Assembly: GCA_937922925.1 (NCBI GenBank)
Contig: CALAKU010000003.1
Span: forward strand, 1 to 64,000
Length of the DNA: 64,000 bases
Direction of reading: 5' to 3'
Source of the DNA: an uncultured Arenicella sp.
GTDB taxonomy: Bacteria > Pseudomonadota > Gammaproteobacteria > Arenicellales > Arenicellaceae
The position numbers and the translations under genes were made by a program. Below the pieces are notes generated by a model. It was not told where the DNA came from. It searched no databases and was given only the letters and a program-made list of their open reading frames with translations. Positions 17,043-28,029 of the stretch are shown piece by piece. How positions within the stretch are numbered: position 1 is the first letter of the stretch; each line of letters opens with the position of its first letter.

Positions 17043-17513
17043 CTACGTCAAATGCTTGACGAGGTTAACCATTTCTAGCACCGTCATCGCGGCTTCTGCG
17101 CCTTTATTACCCGCCTTGGTACCGGCGCGTTCAATGGCTTGTTCGATGGTATCCACTGTGAGTACCCCAAAACCCACAGGCACACCAGAACTGAGCTGCA
17201 CTTGGGTAAGACCTTTTGCGCATTCTCCTGCTACGTAGTCGAAATGCGGCGTACTCCCGCGAATGACAGCGCCCAGGGCGATCACACCATGGTAATCGCC
17301 GCTCTCGGCCATTTTTTTGACGGCCAAGGGGATTTCAAATGCGCCCGGCACGTATGCAACAGATAAAGACTCTGTATCCACACCGTGGCGACCCAGCACG
17401 TCAATCGCGCCACTCAGCAAGGCATCGCCAATAAAACTATTGAACCGCCCTACCACGATGGCTAGTTTTTGACCTTGACCGCTTAATTCGCCACTGATGA
17501 CCTTATGACTCAT
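17043..17513 (-). CDS. ribH: 6,7-dimethyl-8-ribityllumazine synthase RibH
   Basis: RibH condenses the pyrimidine product of RibD with the butanone phosphate made by RibB, giving the lumazine substrate of RibE. The chosen start is the ATG at 17513, which has an AGGA sequence 8 bases upstream; a start 18 bases earlier is open but lacks this. The 156-residue product has [17 protein letters not shown], the YVPGAFEIP motif, the [19 protein letters not shown] stretch with the catalytic histidine, and [11 protein letters not shown]. All are standard. Confidence 0.97.
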   Translation of the reverse strand: MSHKVISGELSGQGQKLAIVVGRFNSFIGDALLSGAIDVLGRHGVDTESLSVAYVPGAFEIPLAVKKMAESGDYHGVIALGAVIRGSTPHFDYVAGECAKGLTQVQLSSGVPVGFGVLTVDTIEQAIERAGTKAGNKGAEAAMTVLEMVNLVKHLT

Positions 17514-17591
17514 AGTATTTTCCTCAAACACATTTTCTAGTTTGCTTGGATTTGCTTTGCCTGATCTGTATTCGGCCGTTGCGAATACGGC

Positions 17592-18695
17592 TTAGCCGTA
17601 TATATCCAAACCAATATAATCGACTATTTCTAAATCAAACCCCGATAGACCATGGGTTTTGCGTTCTCGCCCCAACACCTGAATTTTGCCCGCGCCCAAA
17701 TTTGAAAGAATTTGGCTGCCAGCACCAAGTAAGCGCAAATGACCAGACGCGCTGGGATGTTGATTATTTTGCAATTGATCGAGATCATACACGACCTCCT
17801 CGGCATTTTGGGTATAGCGCAAGATCACCACAATGCCATTGTTCTCAAGAATGTAGTCCATGGCCTTTTGAACCGGGAAGTAGTTCTTGCCATTTAATAC
17901 TTTTAAGGTTGCTAAAAGATCGGATTCAACGTGAATGCGTACCGGAATAGGCACAGTTGGATCAACCTCGCCTTTGATAAAAGCAATGTGAGTTTCGTCG
18001 CGCTCGTTGTCTTGAAACACAACCGCCTTGAGATCGCCTTTAGTGGTATTGATGATCGATTCTTTAACGGGTACAACACTAGGCTCATGCTCTAGACGAT
18101 AGCGAATTAGTTCGGCAATAGAACAGATTTTTAAATCATGTTCTTTGGCGAACTCAACTAAGTCTGGCATTCGCGCCATACTGCCGTCTTCATTTAAAAT
18201 TTCGCAGATCACGCTGGATGGCTCTCGGCCCGCAAGTCGTGAAAAATCGACACCGGCCTCAGTGTGCCCGGCCCGGCTTAATACCCCACCTGGCTGAGCC
18301 ATAATCGGGAAAATATGCCCTGGCATGACGATATCACTGGGTTTGGCATTCTTGGCCACCGCGGCTTGGATGGTGCGGGCACGATCGGCTGCCGAAATGC
18401 CTGTGGTTACGCCTTCTGCGGCTTCAATAGACATAGTAAAGTTGGTCGAAAAACGCGCGCCATTATTATCGCCCACCATCAACGGCAAGCCTATTTGCTG
18501 GCAGCGCTCTTCGGTGAGCGTCAGGCAAATTAGGCCACGACCGTAGCGAGCCATAAAGTTGATGTCTTCTGGGCGCACGCAATCGGCGGCCATCATCAAA
18601 TCACCTTCGTTTTCACGGTCTTCATCGTCGGTGATGATGACCATCTTACCGTTTCGGTAGTCTTCTAGAATTTCTTCAACGCTGCTGATCGACAT
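17592..18695 (-). CDS. ribB: 3,4-dihydroxy-2-butanone-4-phosphate synthase with degenerate GTP cyclohydrolase II-like domain (RibBX)
   Basis: Residues 1 to about 200 are a full RibB domain: [12 protein letters not shown] (23-34), [31 protein letters not shown] and the PGHIFP loop, with the acid and cysteine residues intact. It makes the four-carbon unit of riboflavin. The remaining 165 residues align with GTP cyclohydrolase II in position, but the zinc cysteine motif (C-x-TGDVFGS-RCDC) is replaced by [18 protein letters not shown], so this half cannot bind zinc as RibA does. Such hybrids are known in proteobacteria as RibBX. A separate functional ribA is expected elsewhere. No FMN riboswitch-like leader precedes it; only 16 bases separate it from the MAPEG gene. 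Confidence 0.93.
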   Translation of the reverse strand: MSISSVEEILEDYRNGKMVIITDDEDRENEGDLMMAADCVRPEDINFMARYGRGLICLTLTEERCQQIGLPLMVGDNNGARFSTNFTMSIEAAEGVTTGISAADRARTIQAAVAKNAKPSDIVMPGHIFPIMAQPGGVLSRAGHTEAGVDFSRLAGREPSSVICEILNEDGSMARMPDLVEFAKEHDLKICSIAELIRYRLEHEPSVVPVKESIINTTKGDLKAVVFQDNERDETHIAFIKGEVDPTVPIPVRIHVESDLLATLKVLNGKNYFPVQKAMDYILENNGIVVILRYTQNAEEVVYDLDQLQNNQHPSASGHLRLLGAGSQILSNLGAGKIQVLGRERKTHGLSGFDLEIVDYIGLDIYG

Positions 18696-18711
18696 AATGT
18701 TCTTTACTGAT

Positions 18712-19101
18712 TTAAACCGCGAAATAGTAGCGCAGAATCGCCAAGGCGAGCCAAATAATCAGGCCCAGCGACATAACAACGCCGATTTGCCTCAAAACAA
18801 GAAACTGACGCGGATACATCATGCCAATCACATGCAAAACGCGAGCTATTAGCAATACCGCTCCGGCCCAAAAGACGCGCGAGGGCGACAAATCCAAACT
18901 CTCAAGTATCCACATTAAGAATAAGGTCAACGGCACGTATTCGACAAAATTGCCTTGAATTCGAATTGCGACATTAAGTTCTTTAAGACCGCCGTCGCCT
19001 AAGGAAATGCGCTCCTTAAAACGAAAGCGGATGACATTGATGCAAAGCATGACAAACATCAAAGCCATAGCGGCGGCGAATAAAGGGGTAATCAGAGTCA
19101 T
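18712..19101 (-). CDS. MAPEG-family membrane protein inside the riboflavin operon
   Basis: A 129-residue integral membrane protein of the MAPEG family (membrane-associated eicosanoid/glutathione metabolism). It has four hydrophobic helices, the RVQGNF-like motif here as IRIQGNFVEYVPLTLFL, and a RVLHVIGM segment. The ATG at 19101 lies one base after the ribE stop; an alternative ATG 36 bases upstream would overlap ribE. Bacterial members are mostly uncharacterised glutathione-dependent or lipid-related proteins. Its place between ribE and ribB suggests co-expression with riboflavin synthesis but no known role in it. Confidence 0.88.
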   Translation of the reverse strand: MTLITPLFAAAMALMFVMLCINVIRFRFKERISLGDGGLKELNVAIRIQGNFVEYVPLTLFLMWILESLDLSPSRVFWAGAVLLIARVLHVIGMMYPRQFLVLRQIGVVMSLGLIIWLALAILRYYFAV

Positions 19102-19102
19102 A

Positions 19103-19774
19103 CTATTTAAACCCGTGCTGAGATAAGAACTCAGCACTTATTGAATTAGAACCTTGAGACAATTGCTTACCTTGCGAATCAACATCGCCAGTTAGAAGGC
19201 GCTCGAGATATCGGGCGATTAAATCGACTTCGATATGAACTTGATCGCCGACAGCAATATCGCCAAAGGTAGTCACCTCAAATGTATGCGGTATAACATT
19301 AATGTCAAAGTGATTTCCATCAACTGAGTTGACCGTCAAACTGGTGCCGTTGATGGTAATCGAGCCTTTTTGAGCAATGTATTTGGCCAAGTTATTAGGT
19401 GCTTCAAATACCATTCGCCAAGATCGTGCGTCTTCTGTCATAGACACCAATTTTGCCAAACCATCGACATGGCCTGACACCAAATGCCCGCCCAAGCGGG
19501 TTGTTGGCAACAAAGCCATTTCAAGATTGACGCGAGTACCAACTTGCCATTGGCCTATCAAGGAATGATTAATCGACTCAATAGACACATCAAAAGCATA
19601 CTGGCCATCTTTGATATCTACGACGGTTAAACATACGCCGTTGACCGCAATGCTATCACCGAGTTGTACGACGCGATCACGAAACTCATGTGCTGTGACA
19701 ACAATACGCACATCGCCTTTCACGCGGTTGACAGCGCTGACTGAACCAATGGTTTCGATAATTCCGGTGAACAT
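19103..19774 (-). CDS. ribE: Riboflavin synthase alpha chain RibE
   Basis: Riboflavin synthase dismutates two lumazine molecules into riboflavin. The 223-residue protein has the MFTGIIE start and two repeated lumazine-binding domains: the first with GDSIAVNGVCLTV (38-50 region), the second with KGSITINGTSLTVN, and the joining GGHLVSGHVDGLA motif. Both halves are complete. It follows ribD after 93 bases; that spacer shows no riboswitch. Confidence 0.97.
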   Translation of the reverse strand: MFTGIIETIGSVSAVNRVKGDVRIVVTAHEFRDRVVQLGDSIAVNGVCLTVVDIKDGQYAFDVSIESINHSLIGQWQVGTRVNLEMALLPTTRLGGHLVSGHVDGLAKLVSMTEDARSWRMVFEAPNNLAKYIAQKGSITINGTSLTVNSVDGNHFDINVIPHTFEVTTFGDIAVGDQVHIEVDLIARYLERLLTGDVDSQGKQLSQGSNSISAEFLSQHGFK

Positions 19775-19867
19775 TTAGGCAGCCTCCGAGTTAATCCGAT
19801 CTTGAGGCCATTGCCCCGTCTAAGTTAAAACGTTGTTGACGCATCAATGGCGCGACTATTGAAATGA

Positions 19868-21007
19868 TCAAAACAGTTTTTGTGACAATAGTGCCACCGA
19901 GGCTGAATTAGAAGCGCTTAGCAAAACGTCTTCGCCAACGATTTCGGAAGCACGTATGCGAAATTCTGGTCGCTGGTCGAATGGAATCGCTTGATTGAAC
20001 TTGAACATACTCCGCCCTTGATCACCAAGTACAGAGCCAGCATAAAACAAGGCCATTTCGTCGACCAGCTCCGCTTTTACAAAAGCGCCTGCAATCGTCT
20101 GCCCTGCTTCGATGAGCACTTCATTGCATTGCCAGCGCGCCAGTTCAGCCAACACTTCTTGAGGAACGATTTGCCCGTCGACACCAATGTTAACGACCTC
20201 AGCGCCTACTTCAATTAAAGCGGCTGTTTTATCGGCGTCTTCCGATGCAGTTAGAATTAAACACTGATGATCGTCACCAATAATTCGCGCATCTAAGGGG
20301 CATCGTAGCTGCGTATCAAGCACGACCCGTAAGGGCTGACGTTGCGTTCCTTCAGCCCGCACATTGAGTTGGGGGTCGTCAGCCAATACCGTACCAATGC
20401 CGGTAAGAATCGCTGAACATTCCGAACGCAGGCTTTGCACTCGCTGACGAGCAACTTCACTCGTAATCCATTTACTTTGCCCATCAAAGGCCGCAGTACG
20501 GCCATCCAAGGTGGCCGCCGACTTTAGAATGACCCAAGGCCGCCGATGCGCCATGCGCATAATGAAACCACGATTCAGCCAACGAGCTTCGTCGCCGAGC
20601 AGATCCGATTCCACCTCAATACCGGCGCCAGTTAATTGTTCAAACCCGCCGCCTTCTACCAAGGGATTTGGATCTCTGATGGCAGCAACCACACGAGCAA
20701 CGCCCGCGTCGATCAACCCATCTGTGCACGGTGGCGTTCTGCCTTGATGACAGCAAGGCTCTAGATTTACATAAGCGGTCGCACCACGCGCCTTGTCACC
20801 GGCGTCGGCTAAGGCCAACCGTTCGGCATGCAGTTCACCGGCCGATTGATGCCAGCCTGAGCCCACGATTACCTCATCACGCACTAACACGCATCCAACT
20901 CTGGGGTTGGGTTGAGTTGTGGATTCACCTTGCGCCGCCAAGGCCAACGCAGCGCGCATCATGGATGCGTCGTCGCTGGGGTCAAATTGGCTAAAATCGA
21001 ACGACAT
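19868..21007 (-). CDS. ribD: Bifunctional riboflavin deaminase/reductase RibD
   Basis: RibD performs the second and third steps of riboflavin synthesis: deamination of the pyrimidine and reduction of its ribosyl side chain. From the ATG at 21007 the product is 379 residues. The N-terminal deaminase domain has the zinc motif H60-A-E and LEPCCHQGRTPPC with C85 and C94; the C-terminal reductase domain starts near RRPWVILKSAATLDGR and has ITSEVAR and GIGTVLADDPQLNVR. The frame is open 59 codons further upstream through nrdR, but that part is not RibD-like; starting at 21007 leaves a 4-base gap to nrdR. Confidence 0.96.
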   Translation of the reverse strand: MSFDFSQFDPSDDASMMRAALALAAQGESTTQPNPRVGCVLVRDEVIVGSGWHQSAGELHAERLALADAGDKARGATAYVNLEPCCHQGRTPPCTDGLIDAGVARVVAAIRDPNPLVEGGGFEQLTGAGIEVESDLLGDEARWLNRGFIMRMAHRRPWVILKSAATLDGRTAAFDGQSKWITSEVARQRVQSLRSECSAILTGIGTVLADDPQLNVRAEGTQRQPLRVVLDTQLRCPLDARIIGDDHQCLILTASEDADKTAALIEVGAEVVNIGVDGQIVPQEVLAELARWQCNEVLIEAGQTIAGAFVKAELVDEMALFYAGSVLGDQGRSMFKFNQAIPFDQRPEFRIRASEIVGEDVLLSASNSASVALLSQKLF

Positions 21008-21011
21008 CGTG

Positions 21012-21524
21012 TTAATTGTCTTTATTGAGTTTGGATTGCGCTCGAGCTCGGGATGCTTTGCGCCCGCGCATGGTTTGTTGTTGCAGACGTTTGATTTCCT
21101 CGCTAAAGGCGTCGACGTCTTGAAACGAACGATACACAGAAGCAAAGCGCACATAGGCAACTTGATCGACTTCTCGTAGCTCATTCATAACTAACTCGCC
21201 TATTTGTCGTGCCTGAATTTCGCGCTCGCCACTGGTGAGCAAGGTATGCTTTATTCGATGCAATATCTGTTCAATTTGATTCGAATCTACGGGTCGTTTC
21301 TCCAAAGCTCGTTCTAAGCCTCTAACCAACTTGTTTGAATCGTAGTGCTCACGATCGCCATTGGATTTCACCACAAACGGCAGTTTAAGACTGGCCTCTT
21401 CGAGCGTACTAAAACGTTCTCCACAGGCTTCGCAAGATCGGCGACGCCGCACGGCATCGCGATCTTCGGTAAGGCGCGAGTCTATCACTCGCGTATCGTC
21501 GTTTTGGCAAAATGGGCAACGCAT
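21012..21524 (-). CDS. nrdR: Transcriptional repressor NrdR
   Basis: NrdR represses ribonucleotide reductase genes in response to ATP/dATP. The 170-residue product has the N-terminal zinc ribbon (C3, C6, C31, C34) with the [15 protein letters not shown] signature, followed by an ATP-cone domain ([19 protein letters not shown] onward) and the conserved [15 protein letters not shown] segment. The C-terminus carries an extra basic tail after about residue 152. Its place between glyA and ribD is the usual gammaproteobacterial order. Confidence 0.97.
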   Translation of the reverse strand: MRCPFCQNDDTRVIDSRLTEDRDAVRRRRSCEACGERFSTLEEASLKLPFVVKSNGDREHYDSNKLVRGLERALEKRPVDSNQIEQILHRIKHTLLTSGEREIQARQIGELVMNELREVDQVAYVRFASVYRSFQDVDAFSEEIKRLQQQTMRGRKASRARAQSKLNKDN

Positions 21525-21589
21525 AAGGCTTAGTCTATTGCGGTTAAGCGAATTTCACCAATTTGAACGACAAATAACTATGGAGTGTC

Positions 21590-22858
21590 TTAACTGTAGA
21601 CTGGAAATTGGCTGCACAATTCGACAACTTCGCCTTTAACGCGCGCGACCACGTCGGCGTCGTAATTGCCTTCGCCATCGATGGTGTCCATCACATCGCT
21701 CATCCAATCGGCCAGCGTTTGCATTTCGCTCAAGCCAAACCCACGAGTGGTAATCGCTGGAGTGCCGATGCGAATGCCACTGGTAACAAAGGGGCTTTGT
21801 GGATCGCTTGGCACTGCGTTCTTGTTGACCGTAATGTTTGCAGCGCCGAGCGCAGCCTCGGCGGCTTTACCGGTAATGCCTTTGCTTACCAAGCTGATCA
21901 AACTCAAATGATTGTCTGTGCCACCAGAAACTGGAGAGTAACCGCGTTCAAGCAAGGCCGAGGCCAAAGCGCGAGAGTTATCTAAGGTGCGTTGTTGGTA
22001 GTTAGTAAATTCTGGTTCAAGCGCCTCTTTGAAGGCCACGGCTTTCGCAGCAATCACGTGCATTAATGGGCCACCTTGGCAGCCAGGGAATACGCGCGAG
22101 TTAAAGGCTTTTTCAAGTTCTGGATTGGATTTGGCCAAGATAATGCCACCACGTGGGCCACGTAGAGTCTTGTGCGTGGTGCTGGTGCAAACATCGGCGA
22201 TTTGAACGGGGCTGGGATAAAGCCCGGTCGCAATCAAGCCAGCGACGTGCGCGATATCGCACATCATTACCGAGCCAACTTTATCACTGATGTCGCGGAA
22301 TCGTTGCCAATCAACAATTCGCGAATACGCGCTAAAACCGGCAACAATCATTTTCGGTTTGTGCTCAAGCGCAAGAGCCTCAACTTGATCGTAATCGATC
22401 TCGCCCGTGCTTTCGTCCAAGCCATATTGCACCGAATTGTACAAGCGACCGGAGAAGTTCACTTTGGCACCGTGAGTTAAATGCCCGCCGTGATCCAAAC
22501 TCATGCCCAGTACTGTATCGCCAGGATTCATCACTGCTTGATAAACCGCAATATTGGCCGACGAGCCGGAGTGAGGCTGTACGTTCGCGTAATCGGCGCC
22601 AAACAGCTTTTTGACGCGCTCAATGGCTAAGTCTTCAGCCACATCAACGTGAGCACAACCACCGTAATAACGTTTGCCTGAATAACCTTCTGCATATTTA
22701 TTCGTGAGCTTGCTGCCTTGCGCTTGCATGACTGCGGGGCTGGCGTAATTCTCTGACGCGATTAGCTCGATATGCTCTTCTTGGCGACGATCTTCGTCCA
22801 AGACGGCTTGCCATAGTTGTGGGTCAACATTGGCAATGGTGCTGTTGTTCGAAAACAT
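21590..22858 (-). CDS. glyA: Serine hydroxymethyltransferase GlyA
   Basis: GlyA interconverts serine and glycine while loading tetrahydrofolate with a one-carbon unit. The 422-residue PLP enzyme has [18 protein letters not shown] near the start, [15 protein letters not shown], the [14 protein letters not shown] stretch, and the PLP-binding lysine in [13 protein letters not shown]. Length is normal. It is the first gene of the run down to ampD, separated from nrdR by 65 bases. The spacer upstream (22859-23085) holds short tandem repeats rather than a clear glycine or SAM riboswitch. Confidence 0.98.
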   Translation of the reverse strand: MFSNNSTIANVDPQLWQAVLDEDRRQEEHIELIASENYASPAVMQAQGSKLTNKYAEGYSGKRYYGGCAHVDVAEDLAIERVKKLFGADYANVQPHSGSSANIAVYQAVMNPGDTVLGMSLDHGGHLTHGAKVNFSGRLYNSVQYGLDESTGEIDYDQVEALALEHKPKMIVAGFSAYSRIVDWQRFRDISDKVGSVMMCDIAHVAGLIATGLYPSPVQIADVCTSTTHKTLRGPRGGIILAKSNPELEKAFNSRVFPGCQGGPLMHVIAAKAVAFKEALEPEFTNYQQRTLDNSRALASALLERGYSPVSGGTDNHLSLISLVSKGITGKAAEAALGAANITVNKNAVPSDPQSPFVTSGIRIGTPAITTRGFGLSEMQTLADWMSDVMDTIDGEGNYDADVVARVKGEVVELCSQFPVYS

Positions 22859-22925
22859 GATGTGGCTCCGACTCTCTGTGTTTGTAGGTTTTAACTAGTT
22901 CGAATATGGGCTTAATTTAACGTGG

Positions 22926-22970
22926 GCAACTTACAGCTAAGCGACTTACAGCTATGCGACTTACTAGGAC
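22926..22970. repeat. 15-base tandem repeat, three units, upstream of glyA
   Basis: The units are GCAACTTACAGCTAA (22926-22940), GCGACTTACAGCTAT (22941-22955) and a partial third GCGACTTACTAGGAC (22956-22970). Further decayed pieces (ACTAGGA, CTTACAGCAA) follow up to about 23045, so most of the 227-base secF-glyA spacer seems built from them. Confidence 0.85.
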
Positions 22971-23085
22971 AAAATTCACTAGGATACGACTCACAGCAAC
23001 TGACCTAATGGCTATTTGATAGATCGCTATTTAACTTACAGCAATTCAAATTGGCTACTAACTTGGCAAAAACGATAGCCAAGTT

Positions 23086-24036
23086 TTAAGGAATATCTGG
23101 TAGATCGGCTCCTTCTTTGTCAACCACTTCAACAATAAGGTCTTCGGCTTTTGCGCCCAGCGCTAAGACTGTCGGGCTGGCAACAAAGATCGACGAATAC
23201 GTTCCGATCAACACACCGATGATTAAGGTAAGCGCAAAACCACCAAGGGCTTCGCCACCAAAAAAGTAAAGTGCAATCAACACTAATAAGGTAGTCAACG
23301 AAGTGAGTATGGTTCTTGGCAATGTTTGATTAATGGAAATGTTCATCACATCGTCGGTGGCGGTGTCGCGTACTTTACGAAAGTTCTCGCGAATACGGTC
23401 AAACACCACAATCGTATCGTTTAAGGAATAACCGATTACTGCGAGTAAGGCCGCCAACACTGGCAGTGTAAATTCAAACTGCAATATTGAGAACACACCG
23501 ACGGTAATAAGTACGTCGTGTATCAAGGCAGCGACAGACCCGAGTGAGAACTTCCATTCAAAGCGAAAAGCAACATAAATCATGACGCCAATTAATGCAT
23601 AAATCAGCGCAAGAATACCTTTCTCAAACAGCTCACGGCCAAAGGTCGGGCCAACAAACTCAACGCTACGAACTTCGCCGCTGCCAATTTCAGATGCGGC
23701 TAAAAGATCTACAATTCGGGTACTCACTTTGTCGTCGCTAGTTTGTTCGGTCAACGGTACTCGAATTAATACGTCTTGCTTGGTACCAAAGTGCTGCACG
23801 ACTGCATCCGATACACCACCGGAAGCCATTACCTCGCGAATGCCGATCACTGAAACTTCTTCGGGGTAGAAAAGTTCAACCTTAGTACCACCAGAAAAAT
23901 CAATGCCAAAATTAAGACTATTGGTCGTCAAAGAATAAATGCTGGCGATCAATAAAATGATCGAGAAAACCAAGGCAATTTTACGCTTGCCGATAAAATC
24001 AATTTGCGTTGTTTTTGCGAGTAATTCCATGGCCAC
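23086..24036 (-). CDS. secF: Protein translocase subunit SecF
   Basis: SecF pairs with SecD to pull translocated proteins across the inner membrane using the proton gradient. The 316-residue protein has an N-terminal membrane helix, the NFGIDFSGGTKVEL motif, a periplasmic domain, and five C-terminal helices with the RFEWKFSLGSVAALIHDV, YSLNDTIVVFDRIREN and TLPRTILTSLTTLL motifs typical of SecF. It starts 4 bases after the secD stop. Confidence 0.98.
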   Translation of the reverse strand: MAMELLAKTTQIDFIGKRKIALVFSIILLIASIYSLTTNSLNFGIDFSGGTKVELFYPEEVSVIGIREVMASGGVSDAVVQHFGTKQDVLIRVPLTEQTSDDKVSTRIVDLLAASEIGSGEVRSVEFVGPTFGRELFEKGILALIYALIGVMIYVAFRFEWKFSLGSVAALIHDVLITVGVFSILQFEFTLPVLAALLAVIGYSLNDTIVVFDRIRENFRKVRDTATDDVMNISINQTLPRTILTSLTTLLVLIALYFFGGEALGGFALTLIIGVLIGTYSSIFVASPTVLALGAKAEDLIVEVVDKEGADLPDIP

Positions 24037-24040
24037 TCTC

Positions 24041-25897
24041 CTAAATTGCGAGCTTTTCTAAACGACGATTGCCGTAGAAAAGGTTAACGAGAATGCGCGA
24101 CACAAAAATAGCCGTTAGCATCGATGTCAAAATTCCGATACACAAGGTGATCGCGAAACCTTGAATAGGCCCGGTACCAAAATTGAACAGCACAAAGGCA
24201 GCAATCAAGGTAGTTAAATTGGCATCAAAGATAGTGCTGAATGCGTTTCCATAACCTTGATGAATCGCGCTTTGAGGCGGCGCCCCGTTTTTGACTTCTT
24301 CGCGCACGCGCTCGAATATCAACACATTGGCATCAACCGCCATACCCACCGTCAGCACTAAACCAGCCACGCCGGGTAGTGTTAGCGTAGCTTGCAGTAA
24401 AGATAAAACGCCAACGATCAAAACCAGATTGAGCATCAGCGCAAAGCTGGCGACCGCGCCAAACACGCGGTAATAGACAATCATAAACACGAGAACAGCG
24501 AGAAAACCGTAGAGCACCGACTTAAAGCCTTTGGATATATTTTCCGCGCCAAGACTCGGCCCAACGGTGCGTTCTTCGATGATATAAACCGGGGCGGCGA
24601 GTGACCCCGCACGCAATAACAAAGCGATGTCATTCGCTTCTTTAGAGCTATCAAGACCACTTATTTGAAAACGTTTGCCTAGCTGCTGCCTGATTACTGG
24701 TGCAGTGATGACTTCCTTAATTTCACGGGTTTTGATGATCGGATCACCGTTTTCATCAAAGCGGGTATCTGCCACTGTTTCAACATAAACAACGGCCATT
24801 CGTTTATTAATATTTTCGCCAGTGACATCCGAGTTAACCGCAGAGCCTTTCGCGTCCAAGGTGATATTGACAACCGGGCCGCCATTTTGCGAATCAAAAC
24901 CGGCACTGGCATCAACGATGTTATCACCCGAATACAAGACTCTAGATTTCAATATGATGGGTCTGGAATCACGAAAGAAAAACCGCTTTGAGCCTGTTGG
25001 CACACGGCCTCGAGCCGCGGAGGCCTGATTGTCCTCATCAACTAAATGAACTTGCAGTGTTGCTGTTTTACCCAAGATATCCTTAGCTAAAGATGGGTCT
25101 TTCACCCCCGGTAATTGCACCACGATTCGATCAGTCCCTTGTTGTTGAATCACGGGCTCAGACACACCAAGTTGATCGATTCGGTTACGAATCGCCAGCA
25201 TATTCTTTTTCAAGGCCGCTTTACGGGTTTCAGAAACGCCCGCTTCGCTTAACTGCATGCTCAATACGAAGCTGTTATTGTTCTCGCTGGTGGTCGCCAC
25301 CAACTCAGGATAGTCACGGGCAAACAAGCCTCGGGCTTGTTCACGTAATTCTTCAGTCTTAAACCGAACCACAATGGCGCCGTTGTCACGCTGGGTAATC
25401 CCAGATAAACGCACGCCCTCTTCTCGTAATTTTTTGCGTAAGTCTTCGTAGTAATCGGCATTGGCTTTGCGCTCGGCGGCATCCATATCGACTTGCATCA
25501 AAAAGTGCACACCACCGCGCAAGTCCAAGCCCAGATACATTGGTGCGCCGCCTAAAGACTGCATCCATCCTGGTGTGGTTGGCATATCTGCAAGCGCAAC
25601 CGGGTAGAGATCTTTCAAATCAGCCTTGAGAACATTTTGGGCAAGGATTTGATCGTCTTCAGACGCTAAGCGCACCTGAATCTTTTCACCATTTAAGCGA
25701 ATGTCTTTGATGGGCACATCCGCAGACGACAAAACAGACTTGGCTCGCTCTAAAATCGTGGTGTCGACCACAGCATTACGAGCGCCGATAATTTGAACGC
25801 CAGGCTCCGCCTGATACAAGTTTGGCGATGCGTAAATCAAACCGAAAGCCACAATCAGTACGACGGCTAAGTATTTCCATGCTGGGTTCTTATTCAT
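24041..25897 (-). CDS. secD: Protein translocase subunit SecD
   Basis: The 618-residue SecD has an N-terminal helix, the LGLDLRGGVHFLMQVD motif (about 120-135), a large periplasmic P1 domain, and six C-terminal helices including GMAVDANVLIFERVREE with the conserved aspartate, and the GYGNAFSTIFDANLTTLI stretch. It works in the inner membrane with SecF, YajC and SecYEG. The distance to yajC (138 bases) is larger than elsewhere in the operon and is partly filled by 15-base repeats. Confidence 0.98.
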   Translation of the reverse strand: MNKNPAWKYLAVVLIVAFGLIYASPNLYQAEPGVQIIGARNAVVDTTILERAKSVLSSADVPIKDIRLNGEKIQVRLASEDDQILAQNVLKADLKDLYPVALADMPTTPGWMQSLGGAPMYLGLDLRGGVHFLMQVDMDAAERKANADYYEDLRKKLREEGVRLSGITQRDNGAIVVRFKTEELREQARGLFARDYPELVATTSENNNSFVLSMQLSEAGVSETRKAALKKNMLAIRNRIDQLGVSEPVIQQQGTDRIVVQLPGVKDPSLAKDILGKTATLQVHLVDEDNQASAARGRVPTGSKRFFFRDSRPIILKSRVLYSGDNIVDASAGFDSQNGGPVVNITLDAKGSAVNSDVTGENINKRMAVVYVETVADTRFDENGDPIIKTREIKEVITAPVIRQQLGKRFQISGLDSSKEANDIALLLRAGSLAAPVYIIEERTVGPSLGAENISKGFKSVLYGFLAVLVFMIVYYRVFGAVASFALMLNLVLIVGVLSLLQATLTLPGVAGLVLTVGMAVDANVLIFERVREEVKNGAPPQSAIHQGYGNAFSTIFDANLTTLIAAFVLFNFGTGPIQGFAITLCIGILTSMLTAIFVSRILVNLFYGNRRLEKLAI

Positions 25898-25937
25898 AAC
25901 AACTCAATTAATAAAGGCTCTAATTCTCAAGGCCGAG

Positions 25938-25982
25938 ATATCACTCATATAAGTATCACTCGTATAAGTATCACTCGTGTAG
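25938..25982. repeat. 15-base tandem repeat, three units, between yajC and secD
   Basis: Units ATATCACTCATATAA (25938-25952), GTATCACTCGTATAA (25953-25967) and GTATCACTCGTGTAG (25968-25982) follow each other exactly; a fourth decayed start (GTATTGATCAT) comes next. The spacer is inside the yajC-secDF transcription unit. Confidence 0.9.
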
Positions 25983-26035
25983 GTATTGATCATCATCGTC
26001 GGAGGTCTGAGCCTTAGTCGACAATTCGATCAAGC

Positions 26036-26365
26036 CTATACCGTGCCCTTTGGCATCATGGCTTGAACCGCAACTCTTTGGACCTTGATTTCAGTATCCT
26101 TAGCGATTTGCAGCGTCACAAAGTTTTCGTCAACCGAAGTTATTTTGCCTAGCACTCCGCCCATAGTGACCACCTCGTCGCCTTTAGCTAGCCCAGCAAC
26201 CATGTTTTTATGTTCTTTTTGGCGTTTTTGTTGGGGGCGAATCAGCAAGAAATAGAAGATCACAAACAGCGCAACCATGGGCAATAAGCTTAAAAAGCTG
26301 CCTTGGCCACCGCCACCAGTTTGAGCAACGGCATCCGAAATAAATAGGCCTAGTAATTCGTTCAT
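26036..26365 (-). CDS. yajC: Preprotein translocase accessory subunit YajC
   Basis: A 109-residue single-span membrane protein: hydrophobic helix (SLLPMVALFVIFYFLLI), the family motif RPQQKRQKEHKNM, then a small cytoplasmic domain with KGDEVVTMGGVLGKI. YajC associates with SecDF. The order tgt-yajC-secD-secF is typical of proteobacteria. The unusual feature is an extended N-terminus rich in G/Q (GGGGQG) before the helix, which is common in this family's longer members. Confidence 0.97.
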   Translation of the reverse strand: MNELLGLFISDAVAQTGGGGQGSFLSLLPMVALFVIFYFLLIRPQQKRQKEHKNMVAGLAKGDEVVTMGGVLGKITSVDENFVTLQIAKDTEIKVQRVAVQAMMPKGTV

Positions 26366-26438
26366 TTTTAGTCTCGTCGAATTAAGTCAATTTGCTGGTC
26401 TTCGCGCAGTGCACACCAGCGGCTAAAAAGAGCGCGAA

Positions 26439-28015
<1,577 letters not shown>

Positions 28016-28029
28016 CGCCGCACCCTAAT

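Noticed and set aside
19775-19867. FMN riboswitch in front of riboflavin genes
   Set aside because: The spacer, and the others in the rib run, lack the conserved RFN element pieces.
21008-21184. 59-codon N-terminal extension of RibD
   Set aside because: It is the nrdR 3' end read in another frame.
22926-22970. CRISPR-like reading of the tandem repeats
   Set aside because: Units are contiguous with no spacers, too short, and differ between loci.
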